64,000 bases of DNA, taken from the NCBI GenBank assembly GCA_020161065.1, contig JAIUPH010000011.1, positions 558,001-622,000 of the forward strand, in the 5' to 3' direction. Positions 50,778 through 58,889 of the stretch are shown piece by piece. How positions within the stretch are numbered: the stretch's first letter is position 1; each line of letters starts with the position of its first letter. Made by a program: the position numbers and the translations under genes. Below the pieces are notes generated by a model. That model ran no database searches and was not told the origin of the DNA. It saw nothing but the letters and a program-made list of their open reading frames with translations. This DNA comes from Pseudomonadota bacterium. Its GTDB lineage: Bacteria; Pseudomonadota; Gammaproteobacteria; Burkholderiales; Burkholderiaceae_C.

Positions 50778-53123
50778 TCAGCCTTCGATCGGCGTCAGCT
50801 TGGCGATCGCCAGCGCCAGCCACTTGGCGCCGTGGCGGCCGAAGTTGACCTGCGCGCGGGCGTCGCTGCCGCTGCCTTCGAGCGTCAGCACCACGCCTTC
50901 GCCGAACTTGCCGTGGAACACCGACTGGCCGACGCGCAGCCCGCCTTCCGAGCGCTGCGCCGCCATCGCCTGCGGCAGCGGCACGGCGCGCTCGACCGCC
51001 GCGCGCGGGTCGACGCGGCCGGCACCGACGATGCCCGAGAGCCCGCTGCCGCGCTGCCAGGCCTCCTGGTAGCTGCGCGCGTAGCCCGAGCCGAAGCCCT
51101 GCTGGCGCGGCGTCAGCCACTTCAGCGCGGCGTCGGGCAGTTCGTCGAAGAAGCGGCTCTTCACGTTGTAGCGCGTCTGCCCGTGCAGCAGCCGCGTCTG
51201 GCTGAAGCTCAGGTACAGCCGCTGGCGCGCGCGCGTGATCGCCACGTACATCAGCCGGCGCTCTTCTTCCACGCCGTCGGCGTCGGACAGCGAGTTCTCG
51301 TGCGGGAACAGGCCTTCCTCGACGCCGGTGATGAACACCGCGTCGAACTCCAGCCCCTTGGCCGCGTGCACCGTCATCAACTGGATCGCGTCCTGGCCGG
51401 CCTGCGCCTGGTTGTCGCCGGCCTCCAATGACGCATGGGTCAGGAAGGCGGCCAGCGGCGACAGGATCTCGCCGGTCTCGGCGTCGGGCACCGGGGCTTG
51501 CGCACCGGCGGCGGCTTCGTCGATGGGCAGCGCGACGGCATCCTTGCCGAAGCCTTCCTGCGTGACGAAGCTCTCGGCGGCGTTGACCAGTTCTTCCAGG
51601 TTCTCGATGCGGTCCTGGCCTTCCTTCTCGGTGCGGTAGAAGTCCAGCAGCGTGCTGGCGTGCAGCACGTGCTCGATGATTTCGCGCAGCGTCAGGCCTT
51701 GCGTCGCGCCGCGCAAGTCGTCGATCAGCTTCTGAAAGCCCGCCAGCTTGGCGCCCGCTGCGCCGCCGACCGCGCCCACGCTTTGCATCAGGCTGCGGCC
51801 GCTGCCGCGCGCCGCGTCGGCCAGTTGCTCGACGGTGCGCGCGCCGATGCCGCGCGCCGGAAAGTTCACCACGCGCAGGAAGCTGGTGTCGTCGTTCGGG
51901 TTCTCCAGCAGCCGCAGGTAGGCCAGCGCGTGCTTGACCTCGGCGCGCTCGAAGAAGCGCAAGCCGCCGTACACGCGGTAAGGGATGCCGGCGTTGAACA
52001 GCGCGCTCTCGATCACGCGGCTTTGCGCGTTGCTGCGGTAGAGCACCGCGATCTGCTGGCGCTGCAGGCCGGCGCGCACCAGGGCCTGCGCTTCGTCCAG
52101 GAACCACTGCGCCTCGGCATAGTCGCTGCTGGCCTCGAACACGCGCACCGGCTCGCCGGCGCCGGCGTCGGTGCGCAGGTTCTTGCCCAGGCGCTGGCGG
52201 TTGTGGGCGATCAGCTCGTTGGCGGCGTCCAGGATGTGGCCGTAGCTGCGGTAGTTCTGCTCCAGCTTGACGACGCGCTGGACGCGGTACTCGCGCTCGA
52301 AGTCGGCCATGTTGCCGACGCGCGCGCCGCGGAAGGCGTAGATGCTCTGGTCGTCGTCGCCGACCGCCATCACGCCCTGGCCGCTGTCCGCCGACGGCGG
52401 CGCGAACATCTTCAGCCACGCGTACTGCAGCCGGTTGGTGTCCTGGAACTCGTCGACCAGCAGGTGGCGAAAGCGGCGCTGGTAGTGCTCACGCAAAGCG
52501 TCGTTGTCGCGCAGCAGTTCGTAGCTGCGCAGCATCAGCTCGGCGAAGTCGACCACGCCTTCGCGCGCGCATTGCTCCTCGTAAGCCTGGTACACCTCCA
52601 CCAGCTTGCGGCCGTGGGCGTCGCGCGCGTCCACGTCGCGCGGGCGGCGGCCTTCCTCTTTCTCGCCGGCGATGAACCACGTCACCTGCTTGGGCACGAA
52701 GCGCTCTTCGTCGAGGTTCATCGCCTTGATCACGCGCTTGACGGCCGAGAGCTGGTCGGCGCTGTCGAGGATCTGAAAGCTCTGCGGCAGCCCGGCCAGC
52801 TTCCAGTGCGCGCGCAGGAAGCGGTTGCACAAGCCGTGGAAGGTGCCGATCCACATGCCGCGCACGGCGATCGGCAGCATCGCCGACAGCCGCGTCAGCA
52901 TTTCCTTGGCGGCCTTGTTGGTGAAGGTGACGGCCAGCACGCCGCCGGGCGAGACCTGGCCGGTGGACAGCAGCCAGGCGATGCGCGTGGTCAGCACCCG
53001 CGTCTTGCCCGAGCCGGCGCCGGCCAGCACCAGCGCCGGCTCGGCGGCCAGCGTGACGGCGGCCAGTTGTTCGGGGTTCAGGCCCTGCAGCAGGCGCTGC
53101 GGTGCCGCGGGCACGTCGCTCAT
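50778..53123 (-). CDS. uvrD: UvrD/PcrA-type DNA helicase II
   Basis: The 781-residue SF1 helicase starts with LLQGLNPEQLAAVTLAAEPA. It has Walker A AGAGSGKTRVLTTR (about residue 37), motif II LLVDEFQDTN with DDQSIYAFRGA, motif IV-V blocks (QLMTVHAAKGLEFDAVF) and motif VI RRLMYVAITRARQRLYLSFS. The C-terminus ends with the short domain IVGAGRVDPRAAV...KFGEGVVLTLEG that is typical of UvrD. It unwinds DNA in nucleotide excision and mismatch repair. The gene is full length. Confidence 0.95.
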   Translation of the reverse strand: MSDVPAAPQRLLQGLNPEQLAAVTLAAEPALVLAGAGSGKTRVLTTRIAWLLSTGQVSPGGVLAVTFTNKAAKEMLTRLSAMLPIAVRGMWIGTFHGLCNRFLRAHWKLAGLPQSFQILDSADQLSAVKRVIKAMNLDEERFVPKQVTWFIAGEKEEGRRPRDVDARDAHGRKLVEVYQAYEEQCAREGVVDFAELMLRSYELLRDNDALREHYQRRFRHLLVDEFQDTNRLQYAWLKMFAPPSADSGQGVMAVGDDDQSIYAFRGARVGNMADFEREYRVQRVVKLEQNYRSYGHILDAANELIAHNRQRLGKNLRTDAGAGEPVRVFEASSDYAEAQWFLDEAQALVRAGLQRQQIAVLYRSNAQSRVIESALFNAGIPYRVYGGLRFFERAEVKHALAYLRLLENPNDDTSFLRVVNFPARGIGARTVEQLADAARGSGRSLMQSVGAVGGAAGAKLAGFQKLIDDLRGATQGLTLREIIEHVLHASTLLDFYRTEKEGQDRIENLEELVNAAESFVTQEGFGKDAVALPIDEAAAGAQAPVPDAETGEILSPLAAFLTHASLEAGDNQAQAGQDAIQLMTVHAAKGLEFDAVFITGVEEGLFPHENSLSDADGVEEERRLMYVAITRARQRLYLSFSQTRLLHGQTRYNVKSRFFDELPDAALKWLTPRQQGFGSGYARSYQEAWQRGSGLSGIVGAGRVDPRAAVERAVPLPQAMAAQRSEGGLRVGQSVFHGKFGEGVVLTLEGSGSDARAQVNFGRHGAKWLALAIAKLTPIEG

Positions 53124-53181
53124 CGGGCAATTCTAGGAGGCGGCCCGGCACGGTCGCGGCCTGCCCCGCCCTGCCGCGCCC

Positions 53182-55149
53182 TCAGCCGCCGATCGTCATC
53201 CGCGGCAGCGGCGCGCCCAGCCCGGCGCGGCCGAAGGCGTGCTTGCGGTGGCGTTCGCTGCGCCTGAAGGGTTGGTACCACGCCAGGAAGTCGGCGGCCG
53301 CCATCGGGCGACCGAGCAGATAACCCTGCATCTCATCGCACCCCAGGCGGCGCAGCAGGTCGGCCTGGGCGTCGGTCTCCACGCCTTCGGCGACCACGTT
53401 CATCTCCATGCTGCGGCCGAGCGCGATCACCGCGGTGGCAATCGCCACGTCCTCGGCGTCGTCGGGCAGCGAGCGCACGAAGCTGCGGTCGATCTTCAGC
53501 GTGTCGATGTTGAAGCGCTTGAGGTAGCTGAGCGACGAATGCCCGGTGCCGAAGTCGTCGATGGCCAGCCGCACGCCCAGCCGCGCAAAGCTCTCCAGCA
53601 TGGCGCGCGTGGCCTCGGTGTCTTCCATCAGCAGCGACTCGGTCAGCTCGATCTCCAGCCGCCGCGGGTTGATGGCGTTCTCGCGCAGCGAGTCCTCGAT
53701 CAGCGAGGCCAGGTACGAATGCCGGAACTGGCGCGCCGAGAGGTTGACCGCCAGGCGCAGCGGCGGCAGGCCCATCTTGTCCCACTGGCCGAGCTGCTCG
53801 CAGGCGGCGCGGATCACCCAGGCGCCCACCGGCAGGATCATGCCGGTGTCTTCCAGCACGCCGATGAAGCGGTCCGGCGGCACCATGCCGTGGCCCGGCC
53901 GGTGCCAGCGCAGCAGCGCCTCGACGCCGGTGACCTCGCCGGTCTGCAGGTCGGCCTTGGGCTGGTAGTGCAGCTGGAACTCCTGGCGCTCGACGGCACG
54001 CCGCAGGCTGCCTTCCAGCGACAGCCGCGCCGAGACGGCGGCGTTGAGGTCGTCGCTGAAGAAGCTGTAGGTGCCGCGGCCGAGCGACTTGCTGCGGTAC
54101 ATCGCCATGTCGGTGTGGCGCACCAGGCCGTCGAGGTCGACGTCGTCGGTGGGGAACATCGAGATGCCGATGCTGCCCGAGACGACGATCTCTTCCTCGC
54201 CGACGCCGGTGCCCACGCGAAACGGCGCGTTCAGCGCGTCGAGGATGCGGCGCGCCACGGCCGCCGCGTCCTCGGCCGACTCCACCGCCTCCAGGATCAC
54301 GGTGAACTCGTCGCCGCCCAGGCGCGACAGCGTGAACGGGCTGTCGTCGCGGGCGCCTGCGGGCATGCCGCCGGCCATGTCGGTGCCGCCGTCATCGACG
54401 CGGCGGCCCACCGAGTCGACGCTGCGCAGGCACTGCGTCAGCGTCTTGGCCACGTGCTGCAGCAGCCGGTCGCCGACCTCGTGGCCGAGGCTGTCGTTGA
54501 CGAGCTTGAAGCGGTCGAGGTCGATGAACATCAGCGCCATCGGCTGCCCCGAGCGCTGCGCGCGCGCCATGGCCTGCGCCAGGCGGTCGCGGAACAGCGT
54601 GCGGTTGGGCAGCCCGGTCAGGCTGTCGAAGTTGGCGAGGTAGGCCAGCCGCTCCTGCGTCTGCCAGCGCTCGCGCGTGTCGCGCAGGTGCACGATCCAG
54701 AAGCGGCCCTCGGGCACGTCCAGCCGCTGCAGGCTCAGGTCCACCGCGCGCTCGGCCGGCGTGCCGCCGGCGGCGGGCTTGCGCAAGGCAGCAGCTTCGC
54801 CGTCGCGCAGCGCCGCGGGCAGCGCCGGCGGCTGGCCGTTCTGGCGCAGCAGGGCCGCCAAGGGCAGGCCCGGCAGCGGCTGGCCGCCGCGGTCGAACAA
54901 CTGCACGGCGGCGGCGTTGGCGTCGCGCACCAGGCCCTGGTCGTCGCAGACCAGCAGCGCGTCGCGGCTGTGCTCGAACAGCGCGCGGAACCAGGGGCCG
55001 CTGCGCAGCGGCGGCAGCTGCTGCGCGGGCGCGGCGGCGGCGGGTGGCCCTGGATCGGCCGGCGCCATGCGCCGCCGCAGCGCCCCCAGGCGAGACATCC
55101 AGCCCTGCGGCGGGCTCGGTAACGCGTTCGACGATGCGGGGGTGGACAC
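53182..55149 (-). CDS. PAS-GGDEF-EAL c-di-GMP signalling protein
   Basis: The 655-residue protein has a PAS-like sensor (about 55-160: FRALFEHSRDALLVCDDQGL), a GGDEF domain (about 175-350, SRLGGDEFTVIL intact) and an EAL domain (about 370-620: GVEALLRWHRPGHG, IDDFGTGHSSLSYLKRF, LKIDRSFVRSLPDD). Both catalytic centres look complete, so it could make or break c-di-GMP. About 24 extra residues (RVDDGGTDMAGGMPAGARDD and nearby) separate the expected inhibitory RxxD (RSVD) from GGDEF, which may alter product inhibition. There are no membrane segments, so it is cytoplasmic. It is divergent from guaC. Confidence 0.92.
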   Translation of the reverse strand: MSTPASSNALPSPPQGWMSRLGALRRRMAPADPGPPAAAAPAQQLPPLRSGPWFRALFEHSRDALLVCDDQGLVRDANAAAVQLFDRGGQPLPGLPLAALLRQNGQPPALPAALRDGEAAALRKPAAGGTPAERAVDLSLQRLDVPEGRFWIVHLRDTRERWQTQERLAYLANFDSLTGLPNRTLFRDRLAQAMARAQRSGQPMALMFIDLDRFKLVNDSLGHEVGDRLLQHVAKTLTQCLRSVDSVGRRVDDGGTDMAGGMPAGARDDSPFTLSRLGGDEFTVILEAVESAEDAAAVARRILDALNAPFRVGTGVGEEEIVVSGSIGISMFPTDDVDLDGLVRHTDMAMYRSKSLGRGTYSFFSDDLNAAVSARLSLEGSLRRAVERQEFQLHYQPKADLQTGEVTGVEALLRWHRPGHGMVPPDRFIGVLEDTGMILPVGAWVIRAACEQLGQWDKMGLPPLRLAVNLSARQFRHSYLASLIEDSLRENAINPRRLEIELTESLLMEDTEATRAMLESFARLGVRLAIDDFGTGHSSLSYLKRFNIDTLKIDRSFVRSLPDDAEDVAIATAVIALGRSMEMNVVAEGVETDAQADLLRRLGCDEMQGYLLGRPMAAADFLAWYQPFRRSERHRKHAFGRAGLGAPLPRMTIGG

Positions 55150-55222
55150 GGGAACTGTGGCGGCGCGGGCGGCGCCGGCGTTCGGGCGGATCCCCCGGTT
55201 GTCGGCAAGGTCGGGCGCGGTC

Positions 55223-55252
55223 TTGAGCGCGGCGCGCCCCGCCGCGTAGAAT
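55223..55252 (+). promoter_or_regulatory. Probable sigma-70 promoter for guaC
   Basis: TTGAGC (55223-55228) and TAGAAT (55247-55252) are separated by 18 bases. The expected start of transcription is near 55259, which is also the first base of the hairpin described next. It is the best-matching promoter seen in the window. Confidence 0.65.
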
Positions 55253-55258
55253 TCGGCA

Positions 55259-55291
55259 CCGGGCCGCGGTTTTCGCTGCCCGGTTTTTTTT
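55259..55291 (+). terminator. Intrinsic terminator in the guaC leader (possible attenuator)
   Basis: CCGGGC (55259-55264) pairs with GCCCGG (55278-55283) across a 13-base loop and is followed by eight Ts (55284-55291). It is a textbook intrinsic terminator on the + strand, placed between the guaC promoter and the guaC ATG at 55323. No + strand gene lies upstream, since the neighbour is divergent. It can therefore only act on guaC transcripts or antisense RNA. Confidence 0.75.
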
Positions 55292-55322
55292 CGCCGCTAC
55301 GGCGCCGCCGCGGGTCACGTCC

Positions 55323-56300
55323 ATGGAAATTTTCGACTACGACAACATCCTGCTGCTGCCGCGCAAATGCCGCGTGCAAAGCCGCAGCGAATGCGACCCC
55401 TCGGTCGAGTTCGGCGGCCGCCGCTTCGCGCTGCCGGTGGTGCCGTCGAACATGAAGACGGTGCTCGACGAGCCCATCGCCGAGTGGCTGGCCGGCAACG
55501 GCCACTTCTACGTTATGCACCGCTTCGACCTCGACAACGTGGCCTTCGCACGGCGCATGCGCGAGCGCGGGCTGCTGGTGTCGATCAGCTCGGGCGTCAA
55601 GCCGCAGGACTTTGCCGTCATCGACCGCCTGGCCGCCGAAGGCCTGGGTGCCGACTACATCACGATCGACATCGCCCACGGCCACGCCGACAGCGTGCGC
55701 CAGACCATCGAGCACATCAAGGCGCGGCTGCCGCAGACCTTCGTGATCGCCGGCAACGTGGCCACGCCGGAAGCGGTGATCGACCTCGAGAACTGGGGCG
55801 CCGACGCCACCAAGGTGGGCGTGGGCCCGGGCAAGGTGTGCATCACCAAGCTGAAGACCGGCTTCGGCACGGGGGGCTGGCAGCTCTCGGCGCTGAAGTG
55901 GTGCAGCCGCGTGGCGACCAAGCCCATCATCGCCGACGGCGGCATCCGCCACCACGGCGACATCGCCAAGAGCGTGCGCTTCGGCGCCGCGATGGTGATG
56001 GTGGGCAGCCTGTTCGCCGGCCACGAAGAATCACCCGGCGCCACGGTGGAAGTCGACGGCAAGCTCTACAAGGAGTACTACGGCTCGGCCAGCGACTTCA
56101 ACAAGGGCGAGTACAAGCATGTCGAGGGTAAGCGCATCCTCGAGCCCATCAAGGGCCGCCTGGCCGACACGCTGCGCGAGATGCGCGAAGACCTGCAAAG
56201 CAGCATCTCGTACGCCGGCGGCCGGCAGCTGGCCGACCTGAAGCGGGTGAACTACGTCATCCTGGGCGGCGAGAACGCCGGCGAGCACTTGTTCATGTAG
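55323..56300 (+). CDS. guaC: GMP reductase
   Basis: The 325-residue enzyme starts [20 protein letters not shown] and has the IMP dehydrogenase/GMP reductase barrel. The catalytic Cys is at about residue 173 ([16 protein letters not shown]) and the phosphate loop at [20 protein letters not shown]. Length and lack of a CBS insert match the short bacterial GMP reductase, not IMP dehydrogenase. It converts GMP to IMP with NADPH in purine salvage. Expression may be attenuated by the leader terminator. The 3' end overlaps the convergent patatin gene by eight bases. Confidence 0.93.
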   Translation: MEIFDYDNILLLPRKCRVQSRSECDPSVEFGGRRFALPVVPSNMKTVLDEPIAEWLAGNGHFYVMHRFDLDNVAFARRMRERGLLVSISSGVKPQDFAVIDRLAAEGLGADYITIDIAHGHADSVRQTIEHIKARLPQTFVIAGNVATPEAVIDLENWGADATKVGVGPGKVCITKLKTGFGTGGWQLSALKWCSRVATKPIIADGGIRHHGDIAKSVRFGAAMVMVGSLFAGHEESPGATVEVDGKLYKEYYGSASDFNKGEYKHVEGKRILEPIKGRLADTLREMREDLQSSISYAGGRQLADLKRVNYVILGGENAGEHLFM

Positions 56301-57753
56301 CCGGCGCCGACGCGGCGTCGGCCGCGCGCGGCGGCGCCGGTGCCGCACCGAGGCTGCGCGTCAGGCGCTGGAACGCCGGCGAGCGCTGCAAGACCTCGCG
56401 CCCGGCGTCCTGCAGCAGCTTCACGTCTTCGGCGGCGATGGTGAACGCCGTGGGCACCTGCAGCGCCAGGCGCCGCCGCTCGGGGTCTGGCACGTCGCGC
56501 AGGCTGACGCTGACGACGTGGATCTCGGCGTCGGCGGCGAACGGGCTGCCGGGGCCGCCGCGCACCCGCGCCAGCTCGGCGTTCCAGCGTTGCAGGTCGT
56601 CGTCGAGCATCGCCAGCGTCACCCGCGTGCTTCGCGATCCGGCGCCGAACAGCAAGGCATTCGCCACCTGGGCGACGGTCGGCACGCGGTCGCTGAGGTC
56701 GATGCGGTCGGCGGTTTCGCGTTCCGAGTTGACCGCGATGAGGATCACCTTGCGGATCGAGCCGGCGGCCACGTCGTGCAGGCTGTCCTGGATCGAGCCG
56801 CGCGCGACGACGCGGTCCAGCAGGCCGCGCAGGCCCAGGTTGTCGGCCAGGCCGCCGTCGACGAGGTGCAGGTACGGGCGCTCGCGCACGTTGACGTAGC
56901 TCTCGGCGCTGGACTGCAGCATGCGCACGCGGTAGCCGCTCTCGCCCGCCGCGGCCTCGCCTGCCGTGTCCTTGCGCGCGGCCGGCGGCAGCCGCTGCCC
57001 GCACTCGCCGGCGTAGTTGCGCAGCGTCAACGGGCTCAGCAGCACCGGCACCGCCGACGACGCCGCCACCGCGAACGACAGCGGCACGCTGTTCAGGTCG
57101 GAACAGATCAGCGCGAACTGCTCGTAGGTGAACTCGAAAGGCGCGCCGGTCGTCAGGTCGGTCGCGGTCACCAGCAGCAGCGGCGCCTTCGGCCGCGCCG
57201 CGAGGTCGCCGAAGCGGCGCTGGCCGTACAAGGTGCTCAGCCGTTCTTCGAGCAGGTTGCTGCGCCCGTACCAGGGCGACGTCAGTTCGCGAAAGCCCGA
57301 AGGCGATAACATGCTGCGCACCAGCCCGCCGTCGACGTTGTCGAGCAGGAATTCGGGCTCGAAACGCGTCAGCGTCTCGTCGCCGAAAGCCGCGTAATGC
57401 GCCGCCAGGATGCTGCCGCCCGACACGCCGCCGATCAGCTTGACTTCGTCGAGCAGCGTCGTCGGCCGGCCCTCCCAGACGAAGCGCGTCGCCTGCAGTT
57501 CGCGCAGGATGCCCAGGCCGAAGGCGGCGGCGCGCGCCCCGCCGCCGGACAGCGTCAGCGCGACGACGATCGTCGGCCCCTCCCCGTGCCGATCGCCAAG
57601 GCGCCCCCGGCCGCCGGGCGCGCCGGTGACGACGAGCGATTCGTCCGCACGCGCGACGACGTTCTGCCACGGCCGGTAGGTCGAGCAGCCGCCGAGCAGC
57701 GCCACCACCATCATCAGCAGCAACGGCAGCAACGGGCGCAGGCCGGCGCTCAT
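56293..57753 (-). CDS. Patatin-like phospholipase, lipoprotein
   Basis: The 486-residue protein has a lipoprotein signal (hydrophobic run then LLGGCS, Cys about 23). The patatin fold has the oxyanion loop [18 protein letters not shown], the nucleophile elbow GGVSGGS and the catalytic Asp in [15 protein letters not shown]. Patatins hydrolyse acyl esters of phospholipids. As a lipoprotein it would be anchored to a membrane facing the periplasm. It starts two bases after the permease gene of the RbbA-type exporter, so it is the last gene of that operon. This link suggests a role in lipid handling with the exporter (inference). Confidence 0.88.
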   Translation of the reverse strand: MSAGLRPLLPLLLMMVVALLGGCSTYRPWQNVVARADESLVVTGAPGGRGRLGDRHGEGPTIVVALTLSGGGARAAAFGLGILRELQATRFVWEGRPTTLLDEVKLIGGVSGGSILAAHYAAFGDETLTRFEPEFLLDNVDGGLVRSMLSPSGFRELTSPWYGRSNLLEERLSTLYGQRRFGDLAARPKAPLLLVTATDLTTGAPFEFTYEQFALICSDLNSVPLSFAVAASSAVPVLLSPLTLRNYAGECGQRLPPAARKDTAGEAAAGESGYRVRMLQSSAESYVNVRERPYLHLVDGGLADNLGLRGLLDRVVARGSIQDSLHDVAAGSIRKVILIAVNSERETADRIDLSDRVPTVAQVANALLFGAGSRSTRVTLAMLDDDLQRWNAELARVRGGPGSPFAADAEIHVVSVSLRDVPDPERRRLALQVPTAFTIAAEDVKLLQDAGREVLQRSPAFQRLTRSLGAAPAPPRAADAASAPAT

Positions 57754-57755
57754 CG

Positions 57756-58886
57756 TCAACCCGCGATCGACCGCCGGAACATCAGCAGGCTGCCGGTGAG
57801 AAAGCCGACGCCCATGCCCAGCATGGTCACGACCTCCTGCCAGACCATCGCCGCATCCGCGCCGCGGTAGACGATGGCCTGCATGAAGCCGATGTAGTGG
57901 CGCGACGGGAAGAACCACGTGATGTATTGAACCCATTGCGGCTGGCTCTCCACCGGCGACATGCCGCCCGACAGCATCATCATCGGCATCACCGACATCA
58001 TCATCAGCAGCGCGAACTGCGCCATCGTGCGCGCGATGGTGCCGAGCAGGATGCCGATCGACGCCGCCGCGAAGACGTAGATCGCCGTGCCCACGAGCAG
58101 CAGCGTGCGCGAGCCGGCAATCGGCACCTGCAGCGCGCCCTGCACCACGAACAGCAGCGACAGCGTGAACGCGACGACGATCACCAGCCCGTTGGCCCAG
58201 ACCTTGGCCAGCGCGATCTGCACCGCCGTCAGCGGCATCACCAGCAGGTGCTCGATGGTGCCGTGCTCGCGCTCGCGCAGCAGCGCCGCGCCGGTGAGGA
58301 TGATCATCAGCATCGAGAGCTGATCGGCCAGCGCCACCACCGCGCTGAACCAGGCCTGGGTGCCGTTGGGGTTGAAGGCGCGGCGGTTCGCCAGCGTGCC
58401 GTCGAGCCCGCCGCGGCTGGTCGTGCCCTCGCCCATCTCTTGCCGGTAGCGGGTGACCTCCTGCGCGATCATGTTCTGGATGTAGCCGCTGCCGGTGCCG
58501 GCCTGCTGAACCGCGGTGGCGTCGGCGCTGACGTGGACGTCGGTGTCGCGCCCGGCGCGGGTGTCGGCCTCGAAGCGCGGCGGGATCTCGACCACGAAGG
58601 TGTAATGGCCCTGGTCCATCGCGCGGTCGACTTCGGCCGCGCCGATGCGCTGCACCTTCTGGAAGTAAGGCGGATAGAACAGTTCGGTGATAGCGCGCGA
58701 CAGCTGCGACTGGTCTTCGTCGACGATCGCGATCGCCGCGTTGCGCACCGTCTCGCCGGTGCCGGTGGACTGCGTGTAGATGCTGAAGCCGAAGGACCAG
58801 ACGATGAACAGCATCATCGTCACGTCGCGCACCAGCTCCTTCAATTCCTTGGTGCCGAGCCACCAGATGTTGATCAGTGCCGACAT
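57756..58886 (-). CDS. ABC-2 type permease (YhhJ-like)
   Basis: The 376-residue permease has an N-terminal helix (VTMMLFIVWSFGFSIYTQST), a large periplasmic domain, and five C-terminal membrane segments with the ABC-2 signature (LREREHGTIEHLLVMPLTAV). It resembles E. coli YhhJ, the separate permease next to rbbA and yhiI. It starts three bases after the end of the RbbA-like gene. Together with the fused ATPase-permease it forms an export channel whose substrate is unknown. Confidence 0.9.
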   Translation of the reverse strand: MSALINIWWLGTKELKELVRDVTMMLFIVWSFGFSIYTQSTGTGETVRNAAIAIVDEDQSQLSRAITELFYPPYFQKVQRIGAAEVDRAMDQGHYTFVVEIPPRFEADTRAGRDTDVHVSADATAVQQAGTGSGYIQNMIAQEVTRYRQEMGEGTTSRGGLDGTLANRRAFNPNGTQAWFSAVVALADQLSMLMIILTGAALLREREHGTIEHLLVMPLTAVQIALAKVWANGLVIVVAFTLSLLFVVQGALQVPIAGSRTLLLVGTAIYVFAAASIGILLGTIARTMAQFALLMMMSVMPMMMLSGGMSPVESQPQWVQYITWFFPSRHYIGFMQAIVYRGADAAMVWQEVVTMLGMGVGFLTGSLLMFRRSIAG

Positions 58887-58889
58887 GAC

